Source: Trichaptum fuscoviolaceum
Taxonomy: Eukaryota > Basidiomycota > Agaricomycetes > Hymenochaetales > Trichaptaceae
Assembly (NCBI GenBank): GCA_910574455.1
Contig: CAJSYZ010000012.1
Location: 923,317 to 987,316, forward strand
Direction: 5' to 3'
Length of the DNA: 64,000 bases
A program made the position numbers and the translations under genes. Shown piece after piece: positions 10,541 to 23,108 of the stretch (positions are counted from its first letter, which is position 1; each line of letters opens with the position of its first letter). A model generated the notes under the pieces. That model saw only the letters and a list, made by a program, of their open reading frames with translations, had not been told where the DNA came from and searched no databases.

Positions 10541-11000
10541 AGTCAAGTCATTGTACTCCTTAGTAATGGTTTATGGGACCGCAGACTCGCATTGATACCG
10601 GCTGAAGCTTACTGAGCATCAGGTGTAGAACAGTGTATCTGCAATAGATTGTCGTGCCCCGGTTGAGTACATGCCGAGAGTGTGAGGGATCTTAATCAGC
10701 ATCGAAGACCAGGAACTTCAAAGATGCGCATTATCTAAGGGCTCCTACCCCCGTATCAAAATCTCAAAAAATCCCTTAGGAAGCATGGTTTTTTCTATCT
10801 TAATCTGTCATAATTATGTATATGAGTTTCTCTACAATATACCGCTAGCATTTCGTATAATGAGTTAATCTTCTGAAACAAGAAGCAGAAAAGATAGCTT
10901 GACAAATACAGTACTTAATACAACCTAAACACGCCCTATGTTTGGATTTGTAACTAGAATTTATGAAATGCAAAGTACTGTCCTTGTGATTGACGTCCGA
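10541..11000. other. No gene seen
   Basis: An AT-rich stretch with no open frame of note. It would include the 3' UTR of the minus-strand gene that ends at 11001. Confidence 0.6.
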
Positions 11001-12486
11001 TCAGTACGTCTTAGAAGAATCACAGTCCATTTCATCGTCACCGCTCGGAGTATCCGTCCCGGGTAAAACCGCATTCTGTATCGCGCGTTGCCCGCGGTAC
11101 TCTACGTAGGCGTTGAGGGAGTCTTCCAGTCGATTCATGCGGGCCTCTACCACTGGAAGCTGCCAACCAGAAGGATAGTTTAGATACGGATATCTTAGAA
11201 GACGAAGACGACGAAGCCACTCACGTAGTCCATTGCGCTTCCTGGTATAGTGCCTAAATTTTTACGTGGTTTCCACGGACTGGTAGCATCGGGCCCTCCG
11301 ATATATGGCCTTGGGGGAAGGTCAGTCGGACCATGTTCAAAAGCGTCTGAGGACGCATCGGCGTCAAAGTCCACCGTGGACATATATGTGGCGCCACTCG
11401 GCTCCTGCAACGCGGGGGACGGCTTGACCATAAATACAGTAAACGAAGGGCCTTCTCCGAGCACGCTTGACTGCTTTGTCTGCGCATGCTGTGCGATAAA
11501 GCCGAGAAGTTCTTTAATCAGTATGCGTGAAGACCTCGATGGGGATAGTAATGATTAATGATTTAATATCGCACACACCTTTCCCCGAACTTTGCGTGAT
11601 GGCCCTGGCTTCGCAGACATGTCCCGCGAGCCCTTCCGGGAGCTGGAGGAAGAGGAGATAGTGCCGAGCTGCGGGCTGTGGCCAGCACTACTTGTTCCAG
11701 AGGAGATGGATGTAGCTGAACTACAATCTGATAGCTTTGTGCGTCGTCGTCGACGAGATGGAATTTCGTCCGGAGCATCAGAGAGTGAGTCGGGCGACGA
11801 GGAGGATTGGACGCTGAAGCTAGGAGACAGTCTGTACTGCGAGCTTTCTGTGGGGGCGGGAGAGTGGGAACTTTCGTACTGCCATGACATAGATGCCCCC
11901 CACATCTCTACTTGAGATTGCGACGACTGGGGAAGCTCTCCGTTTATAGGAGCATACTGGTACTGGTAAGAGGGTTGAGCCTCTGTGGCCATGCCGCCTT
12001 TTCGGGACGGGTGTGGAGCGTAACTTTGAGATACAAAAGCATGACCTCCACCATTTGGTGCAGGACCTTTGAAGGAGGAGAACGCTACACTCGGAACAAT
12101 GGGCTCGAAGCTGTCAGAAAGTTGCCCTCGCCCACCCCAGTCGTGACGGCTCCTCTGGTCTGTAGCCATAGACCCAAGTGCGTCAGGGCTTGGGGAAGAC
12201 AATGAAGCACTACTCCGCTCATGCGAATCTGCAGCTATATAAATTGATGTAAATGAATCGCAGTGGCAATGGACGTACATTTATGGTGACTGAATCGCCT
12301 CGCGTCTGTCCGATGCTGGACGTCGTCGAGGCGTGGTGGTTGGGTGCTAGACGGGGCAGAAATATAGTTCTGCGAATAGCTGCTGGAGGGTTGACAAGTC
12401 CCTGCAAGGTAGCTCTGCGACGAGACTACATGTCGATGGTACGTTCCATTGTTCGACGAGATGTGCGCGCCCGAGTAATGCGGCAT
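11001..12486 (-). CDS. Serine/proline-rich protein, possible transcription regulator
   Basis: Four exons join in frame: from 12486 to a GTACGT donor near 12281, then about 12238-11579, 11488-11225 and 11159-11001. The product is low in complexity and rich in Ser, Pro and Gln. It has two basic patches (SRRRRRTK and SRKVRGK) that could be nuclear signals, and an acidic C-terminus (TPSGDDEMDCDSS). No folded DNA-binding domain is visible in the part I could read. The true 5' end is unresolved: the ATG at 12486 is the first in the open exon, and upstream exons carrying a DNA-binding domain may lie in 12490-13150. The call rests on composition and on four frames held across three introns. Confidence 0.5.
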
Positions 12487-14032
12487 CAAGCAAAAAGCAA
12501 GGCAACGAGATTTCCTGCTTTAGCACAAGCAGGCAGAAAGGTAGACAAATTGAGCAAGGATGAGCGGGGTAGAGTAAAGCGATCAAAGATACTGACAGAG
12601 AGCAAATACGCCAATGACTACGGGCCGTACCCTGGATCGTATGAACCAGCTTCTAATATAGCAAAGCAGAAAGGCTAAAGGGACCTCGAAGTTATTTTTG
12701 CCGGATTCATGGATATCGTCCGCGCCACGAGGGTCCGGGCAAAACACAGCTATGAAACGGCAGCCATCACAGAGACGGGGGCGAACTTGGTGGGCGGTGG
12801 GAGGTAAGGATGGGGAGTGATGTATCGCCAGTCGCTAAACGTTTTCGTGACTCGCAGATAATTATGAGGTGGTGTCCAAAATAGGGTGCGCTTCTTTACG
12901 GATTTCAGCCATGGCGGGGGGCTGTGCAAACTATATCGGCAATGACCACGCGCCCACATTCGTCCTTCCGATCTTCAGGACAGGGTTGAAAGAATCTTCG
13001 GCAGGAGCACTAAAAGAAGCGGACGCCGGCAAGTATAGAATGTAAGAGCAGGCCTCGAGAAGCTGGTCAGAAGATATGTCGCTTAGAAGTAAGTTCGCAA
13101 TCCATTGTCTCATCCCGCTCTGAAAGGAATACTTACCAAAGAACCTTTGCCAACAATTATCTGCCAGAGGATAATCTGACGAGGCTTAAGATATGGAAAG
13201 GTCACAACACACCAGCTATGGGATCGTCTGTTTCAGGATGATGTTGAGGTAGGCATCAAAGGAAACCATATCCCATAACTCACTTTCTCACCAGGTCCTG
13301 ATGGAATCACTCGTTTATGTATGTGCTATCTTAAGACGTAGCTGCGCCATATCCGATGTTGTAAGTTGCTGATGCAAGGGCAGTGTATTATGATGATGAT
13401 GATCTGCTTGTATTAGGGATCCCAGGTTCACTTCGTGACTAGGTCATGAATATATTTTGGCATATGTTAGAAAGTAAATATCACTCTTGTCCTGTCTTAA
13501 GAGCAGTTAGGACGAGGATTAATTTATAAGATAGATACATGCTCACCGTGTCCATGTAATGGCTATGGTCAACTTGCACTGCTAAGGGTGTTCATCAGTC
13601 TTCATTTGCCCGATGTGTCAAGATCGATAGTCACACCGGCGACCGAGGTTCAGCCTTGACTTTGTTGACTCCGGACATCATAGGAAGGGTTTCCAGAGGA
13701 TTTGCGGAGATATTTGCAGCGATGTTCCTCATCAGTATAGCGTCCAGTATGATGGTTGAGAGCAAAGGGCGACAGATTGTGTCGCGCGTTGCTCGTCACT
13801 CGTCAGGTGACGTTACGGACACGCGTCAGCTCAAATCGCTCTCGACTTTCGAGTGGCACTTCATCTTCATCTTTGAACCTTACCTTCCACTACCAGCATC
13901 AAGACTGTGCCAGAAGACCGCCTCATCTACAACTTTATTCTTCTGGAAGTACTGTACTTAACTAATCTCGATTTCGCCATTTATCAAGCCCCAAACTTCA
14001 AGGTGCATCACATAAACACTTAACGACACATC
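12487..14032. other. Unresolved stretch, possible 5' exons of the upstream gene
   Basis: Short minus-strand frames at 12750-12959 and 12931-13113 may be 5' exons or leader of the Ser/Pro-rich gene, but I could not link them. 13300-14030 shows no gene and should hold the promoter of the wall-protein gene that starts at 14033. Confidence 0.4.
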
Positions 14033-14835
14033 ATGCTCTGCTCTATTTCAGTCAAGGGCCTCAAAGCTTGCTTGTCTCTTTTAATCCTCGGATCTACGGT
14101 GACCCAAGCATCATTGTATCCGACACAGCCTATCGCCAAGACAGTTTTCCGTGCCGGTCACTTGAATAATGTCACCTGGATAGACTCCCCCTCTGAGCCT
14201 TCGTTAGCCAAGATGGGACCGATGAAGATAGCATTGTGTATGGAGAATGATGTAAGTATCGTCTTTATATAGATCAATCCACCACGAGGCAGACCTTCTA
14301 GCTGACGACTGACCCGATATGCCACCCGCAGAAGTGCCTGGGGATACTTGCGGAGAATGTCGAACCCCGAACGATGCAAGTCGAGGTCTTTATATCCCCC
14401 ACACTGGGAGCGAACGCAACAAATTAGTGAGTTTATTAGTTGCGAACCATGTTCACGAAGGGCTAAGATTGTCACTTTAGCCATCTGAGGTTCATCTCCG
14501 ATCATCCGCACTCGACGGTTTATACTGCCGATTTCTCTGTCATCGGCATGACCGGTTCTTCTGCACCAGTCGGGAACTCCAGCCCTTCTCCACTTTCTAC
14601 TGCCCCAACTGTGCTGGGCGCGAAGCAAGGCACGCAAGCAGCGGACGATGAAATGGTCACCGTCACCATGGAAGCTACTGCTGGCGCTCCGGGAAATCCG
14701 CAACGAAGTGAAGCACCCTCGGCGAAGATTAACAACGCGGCGAGTGCAGGAAGACCGCTCAGGAAGTCTAGCACTCAGATAAACCTGGTCTTTGTTCTCT
14801 GGCCCGCTCTGTTCGGTATGGCGCTGGCTCTGTAA
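14033..14835 (+). CDS. GPI-anchored Kre9/Knh1-like cell-wall protein
   Basis: Three exons (14033-14251, 14332-14426, 14481-14835) give 222 residues. A hydrophobic signal peptide (residues about 10-25, LKACLSLLILGSTVTQA) is followed by a domain of about 100 residues with the features of the fungal Kre9/Knh1-like N-terminal family: the YPTQPIAKTVFRAGHLNNVTW opening segment, an internal CMENDKCLGIL and a closing NYHLRFISDH/STVYTADFSVIG. A Ser/Thr/Pro/Ala-rich stalk and a hydrophobic C-terminus (LVFVLWPALFGMALAL) complete a typical GPI-anchor precursor. Members of this family are extracellular or wall proteins linked to beta-glucan assembly. There is no obvious operon-like relation to its neighbours. 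Confidence 0.85.
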
Positions 14836-15774
14836 CCTACTTGGGTCCCTGGTAAAATCTCTGGCTGAGTGCTCTCCTTATGCGTTGCTGGCGACTATTG
14901 GGGTGCACTCATATAATCTAACATTAACTACTTGAGTCGTAGATCGACTTCTAGAATCGTATCGATATGTAAACACTTTTTAGTAACTGTAAGCTAGTAC
15001 ATGTAATTGTATCACATACACACCTTGATCGATGTATCAACTACCTCAAACCGATCGACGAGTATCTTTCACGTTCTGGAAGGCACACCTTATTTAAGGG
15101 ACGGCTTGTAATGAGTGATGATCGGGAAGGGGGCCTTTACTTCTTCGGCTTGGTCCGCACTGCAGATCACTCTTTAACACTGTCGATCCAAGTCTCGGCG
15201 AGCTCGGGTTTGAGGTACCCATGGACGGTCTAAATGACCATGTTAAAGTTGTGAGAATGACACAGCCCTCGGTCATTGATTATCTATGCGTACCTTCTCA
15301 AGCGAAAGCAGTTACTGGCTCCGCGGCGCGGTATCTCTAGATGAGCATTGAGTTTTCGGCGGACTTCCATCAAACTTGCATTTCTCGAAAGACACGATCA
15401 TAACGCGGGTACTTTGAGCGCGGAAGGGATTTCTAGACAGTTAATGACGTATCATTGATCAGCGGCAGTGACTATATTGGCTGAGAATTGAAATTGCATC
15501 GGATGTAAGAAAAAGGACACTTCTTCACTTCTTGGTATTCAGGTCCACGAATCGACTAAGGATTGCGCCTGTGGTCCTTGTATCCGCCGGCAGCGACAGC
15601 GGTAAGATTACCAACCTAGATCTAAGCAGACGTGCCGTAACCTCTGCGGAGGGATGCACTATTTGTTGAGAAACTTGCTGGACAATGAGCTGCCAAGGTC
15701 TCTCAAGAAGAATTGGCTGACGTACTGTTAGACCAGTTGATCTATGCTTGTACCACCGCCTGCGTGATCCTCGC
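14836..15774. other. No gene seen
   Basis: 3' UTR of the wall-protein gene, then sequence with only short frames. Nothing else is supported. Confidence 0.6.
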
Positions 15775-16239
15775 TCAGAAATAACCAGAGCTTAACCTTG
15801 AAAGATGGAGATCGACTAGACAGAGTGAACACACGGCGCGGCGCAAAGTTACGGTCGCGGCCGCATCGTAGATCTTATGCGGAAGAATCAACGCTTTGTA
15901 TCGCTCACACATGTATGTAGCGCTGATTTCTTGATGCGCGCGTATAGAGTCGTTCTTTTCCAAGAGTCTGGAATGAACTTCGGAAGGTGGTTGTGGGTAG
16001 CGGAAGGCGGTGCTCTGCTTTCTCCATGTTGATTGGTCAAACTTGCGGAACTTAATGCCAGAAGAGGGTAGATAGTATTCGGTGGGAGGAAGGCTATAAG
16101 GGTCATACAGGGTTGATGCTTTACTGCGCTGAGTATTCTCCGTATGTGGGCCCGAAAGATGCCTATTCAGGAGCTTCCGACATGCACGCCTCGGAGTTCG
16201 ATAAGTGAAGCGACATATTAAATGATGAGAGACCATCAT
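15775..16239 (-). CDS. Hypothetical protein, 154 residues
   Basis: A single uninterrupted frame starts at a double ATG (16234-16239). The N-terminal segment is basic and could be a mitochondrial presequence, with Arg and Tyr but few acidic residues. The middle is rich in Tyr and Pro (YDPYSLPPTEYYLPSSGIKF) and looks like real protein. The last 40 residues look less convincing, and a missed intron near the 3' end is possible. No family is recognised. It is kept because the length and composition are unlikely for noise. Confidence 0.35.
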   Translation of the reverse strand: MMVSHHLICRFTYRTPRRACRKLLNRHLSGPHTENTQRSKASTLYDPYSLPPTEYYLPSSGIKFRKFDQSTWRKQSTAFRYPQPPSEVHSRLLEKNDSIRAHQEISATYMCERYKALILPHKIYDAAATVTLRRAVCSLCLVDLHLSRLSSGYF

Positions 16240-17226
16240 AAGCCATTACAAGATTCCGACTGTTTTCAGGCCATTTGAGTGCTCGAGATAGAGTCGAACC
16301 GTAGATGCACGCCGGTGAACTTGAGAGCTACCGAAGAAAAAGACTGGGCCTCATGTCGTGTCTCATTTGATAACGTATCAAAGTCTAGCTTAGAACATTT
16401 ACAGAAGAATGAGCATACTGTCATTCATATAGACATGTAATAATCGTTGAAACTTACCTGAGCCAATTGATACTCCTCCACAGCTTACAGCCAAAGGAAA
16501 GCATGTGTTCGATTTAGTTGCCAGGAAGAAAAAAACGAGTCCATTCAGGTCGAAAATTCTGCACGACGGGCTGTCTGAAGTCATTGAACAGACTATCCAC
16601 TCCGATCTGTCTCTATAAGTGCGAGTTTAGTGCAAAGTCATAACCGAGTTTCAATGTATCGCAATGGAATTGGATTTCTGGTAGAGTAAAGTATCGCAGG
16701 TTGTGGCAAGAGATAAAGTTCAAGGTTGACAACTTCGCTTGCCGTCATCATGATGATGCGTGAGAAAAATGTTCAAAAGCTTAAAATTCGAATCGCCTAC
16801 TACTGGCACGACTTGTCTTGATCACCTCTTTTACTTGCTATGGGCCGCCTTGAAGGTGTGCCTTTACGCCGCTGCACCTCTGTAATGATCGAGGGCATTT
16901 TCTTTGGCACTGTAACGTTTAATCTCTCTCAAGAACTACAGAAATCTTGTTCATTCACTCGGCTAAATCCTCGCGGCCTTTGACTGCTAATATGACAACC
17001 TGACTCGTACAATTCAAGTTTGGGGACTTGTATGTATGTATGTACCCACCCTCGGCCCTACGGAAGCAATTCATGCGGGAATAATCAATGGGATCGGATA
17101 GTCTGTATTGCCGCTCATTTATATCGCAGAATGACCCCACCGAAGCCCCCTCATCTCCCGCTTCTATCAAACAGTCGCCACGCACCGTACGTCGCCCGAG
17201 CAAACGACCATCCTATCTGAGCTACG
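16240..17226. other. No gene seen
   Basis: Only short frames. It separates the hypothetical gene on the minus strand from the SDR gene on the plus strand, so promoters of both may lie here. Confidence 0.6.
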
Positions 17227-18591
17227 ATGTCTTCCTCTAAGGGTGTAGCTGTCGTTACAGGAGCTGGACAAGGCATTGGGCAAGGCATTGCAGTCAGGCT
17301 CGCAGACGATGGGTTCGATATGGTCATTAACGACATTCCTTCGAACAAGGAGAACCTTAGTGCGACCGCAGACTTAATCAGCTCCAAAGGTCGGAGGGTG
17401 CTGTGTGTTTTTGGTGATGTGAGCAAGGAAGAAGACGTCCAGACTATCGTAGACAAAACGATCGCGGAATTTGGCTCGCTCGACGTGGTGCGTAGACAAA
17501 CTAGATCGGGTATGAATACAGGCATTACTGAAACCTTATCACATCAAATAGATGGTGGCAAACGCTGGAATAGCGCGCCATACTCTTCTCACAGAAAGTA
17601 AGTTGCAATGATAGCTCTGCGCTATCGAGATGCTAACCGATGCCTACGTGGGTCGAATAGTGGATGCGAGTAAATGGGACCACGTGTTTAGTATAAACGT
17701 CCGAGGTGCAATGCTGTGCTATAAGCATGCTGCCATCCAGATGATCAAGCAAGGCCGTGGAGGCAGGATCATAGGTAAGACCTTCGATCTTCATGAGTAC
17801 GCATCAGTTCTATAACAGTCGACGTTGATTGCAGGTGCAGCCTCAATAGCAGCTAAACAAGGTTGACGGAGAATTGCTCTGTTGAAGATGAGCAAATCGC
17901 GCTGATATGCCTGTGTTCCCTTGATAGGTCAAGCGAATGCGTCCGCCTACTGTGCATCAAAGTTTGCCGTGAGAGGTTTAACACAGAGTGCTGGTTCGTA
18001 AAATATGCTATACTGTTATGCCGAACCGCAATGGCTCACATTAGAATTTCTGATGGAAAGCACTGGAGCTGGGACAATACGGAATAACGGTGAATGCTTA
18101 TGCGCCGGGGCCTATCGACACAAGCTTACGTGAGTCTTTCTCAGCCCCAGGAAGTCTTGTAGTCGTGCAAGTCAACTGAGAGTAGCCTACATCATCAGTT
18201 GGACAATTCGACGAGTTTTACACCAATAAAACCGGTGAACCGAAAGGCTCTTGGACAGAGTCTGTGAGTTTATGTACCCGGAACGCTTGACAACTCCGAA
18301 CATTGATATGTCTATACTCCTATGCTTTCCCTTAGTCGAAAGGCAAGGTGGCTGTGCAGAGGATAGGAACTCCTGCCGATGTCGCAGCTCTTGTATCTTA
18401 TCTTGCATCAGAGGGTGCGTCATTTATAACAGGTAAGCTCGAACATACATATGAGACGGATAATGAATGAGACAACGAATTTTGGTGCAGGACAAAGTGT
18501 ATGTACCTCGACTTTTCAGATGCAGTGAGTAGGTTATGCTTACCGCATCAGTTAACAGATCAATCTGGATGGTGGGAAGGTGTTCGATTAA
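17227..18591 (+). CDS. Short-chain dehydrogenase/reductase, acetoin/diacetyl reductase type
   Basis: Ten exons, one of them only 8 nt (18491-18498), splice to 261 residues, the usual size for a classical SDR. The NAD-binding TGAGQGIG lies near residue 12, an Asp ends strand beta-2 (VINDIP), favouring NAD(H), and NAG follows in MVANAGI. The catalytic serine sits in AASIAAK, and Tyr157 and Lys161 in AYCASK. The C-terminal ITGQSINLDGGKVFD is the canonical SDR ending and is recovered only when the last intron is placed at GTATGT. The closest functional analogy is the acetoin/butanediol dehydrogenase group, but the substrate is inference. A clear paralog with matching intron sites lies on the opposite strand at 34544-35868. 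Confidence 0.9.
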
Positions 18592-18837
18592 ACATTATGT
18601 CCAAGTTCGAGGTTTTGCACAAGGTAGTTCAGCTGCCATTGAGCCACGGATCAATCTGGTTTAAGTTTTGTAGGTTTGAAATATGTAAATATTCACTGTT
18701 ATCAAGTCAACAATGTCATATCTTTACGGAACAACAACACCGCATTCTACTATCAGCACTTCAAGAGGATAAGCATGATGTACTGTAATTCAAACATATC
18801 CTACTACGAGTGTCTCTGCATACAATAATCATGGCTT

Positions 18838-21470
18838 TCAAAAATCTTCCCAACCATTGTAGTCCTCAATATCCTCTTCACTCCCATCGCTGTCCTTGGA
18901 CTCATATTGATCCTCTCTGATGTTCGGGTGGCATACACTTGTCCCAAACCGATTTTGGCACTCGACAACCTAATGTTATCGATCTTCGTTAGCGATAAGT
19001 TTATGCTGCTAACCATCATCAAGTACTGTACCTTGTCCAGCTCATCTTTAGCAGCCATAACATTGTCCTTCTCGCCCTCAACTACAAGCACTACATTGTT
19101 GTCACCCTTTTCTTCTGCACGCCGAAGCAAGACACTGTAATGCTGCTCAAATAAGGAGGAGTGATTGAGAATTCCATCAGCATTGAACTACACGGAAATG
19201 TTAGGATAGAATGAATGCCCAATAATAGTATCATCTCACTTGTTTCATGGGGACGGTCACTTTGAAGATCTCGCGCTGCGGGAGCGAAGGATAAGTTGTA
19301 GCAAGGGACACCTCATACGAAGGGGGAGACTCGGTTTTGTCCTGGCAAACATCATTCACCCATTCACCTCCTGTGTAGTCTTGCAATCAGTTGATAAACA
19401 AGCAACAGTCTGATGGAGATGAAATCTACCTGCAATTAATTGCCTATTAGTATTTACGTCATCCATTTCAAGTTGTGTTCGTAGAGATGAGCAGATTTCA
19501 TGCATAGTAGGTCTATCCTCTGGGTTCGGGTGCCAGCATTTCTGTAGAAGATCCCATAATCCACCGTATTGGGAGAAGTTATCTTCCCAAGGTGGAAGTT
19601 TTTGGTTCAAGACAGAGTATATAACAATAAGATTGCTACGGCCTGCGTATGGCGGATGTCCGGATATAATGGCATAACATGTCATGCCAAAACTCCAGAC
19701 ATCTTGAGCTCGAGACAGGGCCCTCGTGAGTTTCCCATCTATTTCATCATCCTCACATTCAAATAGTACTTCAGGGGGTGCATATTGAATTGTAAAATTC
19801 AGTTCCCCAATGGAGGCAGGATTCTAAAGCAATTAAATAGGTGGAACATCAGGGCAATTTAAACACTTACTTCATCATCTCTGCTCTCTCCAAAATCAGC
19901 TAAGATTGCTTGACCACAGTCATCGATCAAGACATTTTCCTGTTGGATATTGTAAGTAAGAGAGTACCAGGTCCACCTTATTGGTTATAAGAGCGTACGG
20001 GTTTCAGGTCTCCGTGCACAATGCCCTTGTCGTGGAGGTAAGAAGCGCCCAGTGCGATTTCACGGATCAAATTCAGACGATTTGTGTCAGGATGATCTTT
20101 AAGATAATTTCTAACGTGCCCGTTCTGCATCCAGGGAGTAATCTTTACATCTGGTTTAAATTAATCAATACATGTAGATGTAGATAAACCAACCATGTAC
20201 CCAACGCCTTCATGTACAGCTGTACCTAGAACTGGTATGATATTTGGATGTCGCAGTCTTGCCAAAATCCATACTTCACGCGCAAATATCTTTCAAAACA
20301 ATAGGTATCACTCTCTTTAAACGAGGTTTATATCTCTTACTTTTTCAGAAGGATGGAAGTCCTTCATCTTCTTTGCTGCAACCTAACTACCGGTCAGGCA
20401 AAGCTCCATTTCCGATGAGTGTACTTGCCTTAATACTGTGTCTCCAAGTGGCTGTACAGATCATAGTGAGAGGCTTGTAAGTATGTCTGCTTATTGCACT
20501 AACCCAGAAATATAACTGCAAAACCTCCATAAATAACTGGTGACGTTTCAAACTCCAGTTCCGAGGTGACTTATGGATAGATCAGTTGCTATATGTATTT
20601 GAATTAATACAGAGTTCACAAACGGTCAGCTATGAACTGCGGGTTCTGTGTGTTGCGGGTGCTGGGTGTCAGTGACACAGACGAGCCAACTTCACTGTAT
20701 GGAGGGGGTGGTTCGTATATCACACTTGAAAGCTTTCATGTCGCAATTAGCTTAACACATACAGATCAGTGAATATCAAGGGCTTACTTGAAAACGCTGG
20801 GCAAGGAAGTCAACGTCGCCCTGGAGAGAGATAATATTGGAAGAAGATGCCGTGATGCGATCCTCAGAACGATTGCCTGTCTCTGAACTTGGCCAATCAG
20901 CAATTGTCGCGAGTTTGTTCAGGAGACTATGGGAATTGTCAGTCGGATTTCTTTATAGAAGTTAGCTGAAACAAACAACATTTTCGCTTCGTTTAATTTG
21001 ATTGCTTGTACGTTGTCGGAGTCATGGGGCTGCAAAGATGAAGCAGAACACAGTACGTTGATGAGCAAGATGCCGCGCCGTAGTATTTCCCAGTCATCTG
21101 CCTGTATATTAGTTAGCGATGGTACTGCCGGAGTGTGATAGATTAGCTCACACTGAATCTTTTGCCATTTATAAGATTCTGGACAACTCGGGAGGCTTCA
21201 ATACCATCAGCTCTGTCTTTGAACAAGTATTGATAAATGCCGACCTCCCAGATTGTCGAGTGACGATTTATTCATTCTCATAGTCTGAAGAAGACCATCT
21301 AATGAAAATTGGTCGTGCTCTTCCAGCATATCAATAGAAGAAATAGAAAATGAGAAAGCTTGTGAGGGTTCTTCTGAAAGTGATGGTGGTGGTGTTACTT
21401 GGGAAGTTGGGGTAGGGACATTCGCTACCACTGACAGGCACGATCTTCAATTTAGCGCTGTACTAGCCAT
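18838..21470 (-). CDS. Protein kinase, fungal expanded family
   Basis: A many-exon gene. The N-terminal helical region includes ADDWEILRRGILLINVLC. The kinase domain has a glycine-loop remnant YGGFAV, the lysine motif VAAKKM, a catalytic loop IVHGDLKPENVLID with Asp, Lys and Asn intact, ADFGES in place of ADFGLA, an APPEV motif, WSFGMTCYAIISGHPP, and the C-lobe CWHPNPEDRPTM. After the kinase domain come about 140 residues ending in a very acidic tail (SDGSEEDIEDYNGWEDF, stop at 18838). The 5' end is tentative: an ATG at 21470 with a short first exon. Around 21210-21250 two good coding frames overlap without a clean splice, so a missed exon or a frameshift is possible. It is divergent from the kinase at 21581. 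Confidence 0.75.
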
Positions 21471-21580
21471 TCCCACCGGCGTGACGCCACCAACTTGAAG
21501 AGTCTGCCATACATTCAGGTCTATGACACCCTTTCGACACCCATCTTATACTGCGGACACGCGTTGCACACTGGAACCCT
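21471..21580. promoter_or_regulatory. Shared promoter between divergent kinase genes
   Basis: Only 110 bp separate the two predicted start codons. The gap contains one ACGCGT core (within GACACGCGTTGC near 21558), the same core as in the array at 8508-8914. A bidirectional promoter is inference from spacing. Confidence 0.45.
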
Positions 21581-23108
21581 ATGTCCGACCGCATAAACAA
21601 TACTAGTAACAAAGCCACTTCGCCATTCTGTCAGACTCCACCCTTATGTCATGACACTCTCTTGAAGTTGCGGGACGCACTGCATGAGATCCGTGATAGA
21701 GGAGTCAACGACAATATAATGGAAGATACTGCTAGACTTCTAAATTGTCATACGGACTGTTCTCAATGTGTCTCAGAGATGAATGACAGAGAAGTCAATA
21801 ATCTCCTTTGTCTGCTTGCATCGGTTTGTCACGAAGTTCATGATATAAAGAAATAAACGTTTCTGACTTCATTGAAGGTAGTCAAGCTACTCCACCTGAA
21901 AACAGAATGGTCAGAGATACGCAGACTTTGCCTTGCACTGCTCATGAACATGGCAGCCCAAACAAACAAATTGCCAACTGTATTACGAATTGACAAGAAA
22001 GTCAAGCGGCTGAAGAAAGGCTCGACGTTCGATGCAAAGGGTGGCTTTGCACTCGTCTTCAGAACAGAGCTGACGGATGGTAGTGTGGTTGCGGTAAAGA
22101 TGCCGAAAGAGGAGTTCATCGAAGAGAAGGTTCATTCTTCAGCAGGCAGACCGATGGCTGGCTAACGTTTCCTCGAAGGCTTTAAAACGAGAGATCTTAA
22201 TATGGAGCAACGTACAAAACGACAATATTCTCCCTTTCCTTGGGATATGCAAGTTCAAAGATGTTTTCCCCTCGACTGTTCTACCATGGATGGGTGGAGG
22301 CACATTGCGACAGTTTTCCGAAGGCAAGACATTCAGCGAGAAGCTGACCTTGGTGAGTTGTATCGATGCCTCAAAGCATTAAGCTTAGCTGATTATGAGG
22401 TATAGCTTTGCCAAGTTGCCGCTGCCATGTTGTACCTGCACAGTCACGATCCGCCGATCATCCATCAAGATATACGAGGTGTAAGATTAGGACAATGAAT
22501 TGAAATTTTCTGAACTGCTCACCTTTGCTATTTCGGAACAGGATAACGTTATGATAAATGATAAGGGAGAGGCGCTCCTTGCAGACTTTGGAATCTCACG
22601 ACTTGACGACAAGTTCTTCTGCTCGATGGACTCTATTGTGCAATATGGGAACTGCCGTTGGCTTGCGCGCGAATTGCTCGTTGGGCTCGGTGACAAAATC
22701 CCCAAGCCACGCCCTAACGAACGAGGCGCCCCGCCAGACGAAGAGTACACCCGAGCTACGTCTTGGTCAGATATGTGGTCATTTGGTATGACGTTTATTG
22801 AGGTCCTTAGCGAGAAACACCCATTTGCGCAACTCTGCTTCGATATTCGTGTCTTGTGGGAGATCATAGAACACAAACTGCCTACGCGTCCGACAAGTCG
22901 AGATCTTTCAGATGAGCTTTGGGAGTTGGTAGAGCGTTGCTGGGATATTACGCCGGAGAGGCGTCCTTCTGCAAACGACATGAAAACTCAAATTGAGACA
23001 TCATTGTCACGGCTACATCAACCTCCAAACTTGACATTTACTCTCTTACATCCACAATCTGCTCCCGAACTGCTAGAGAACGCTGCAAGTGTTTCGTCCA
23101 TTAGATAA
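21581..23108 (+). CDS. Kinase-like protein with altered HRD loop
   Basis: An N-terminal region with many His and Cys (about 90 residues) joins a kinase domain: KGGFALVFRTELTDGSVVAVK with the ATP-lysine in VAVKM, catalytic loop IIHQDIRGDNVMI, DFGISR, WSFGMTFIEVLSEKHPF and the C-lobe RCWDITPERRPS. The HRD arginine is Gln and the usual catalytic-loop Lys is Arg, but Asp and Asn are kept, so catalysis is possible. Near 22125-22145 the frame must shift by one base between EEFIEEK and the following QADRWLANVSSKALKREIL. The only GT-AG pair that repairs it is 13 nt long, far too short for an intron. A frameshift (pseudogene) or a sequence error is likely. It shares its promoter with the kinase on the minus strand. 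Confidence 0.65.

Noticed and set aside
18499..18530. SDR ending read straight through as VCTSTFQMQ and a stop, suggesting a truncated enzyme
   Set aside because: Splicing at GTATGT to the acceptor at 18558 gives the canonical INLDGGKVFD ending, so the gene is complete.
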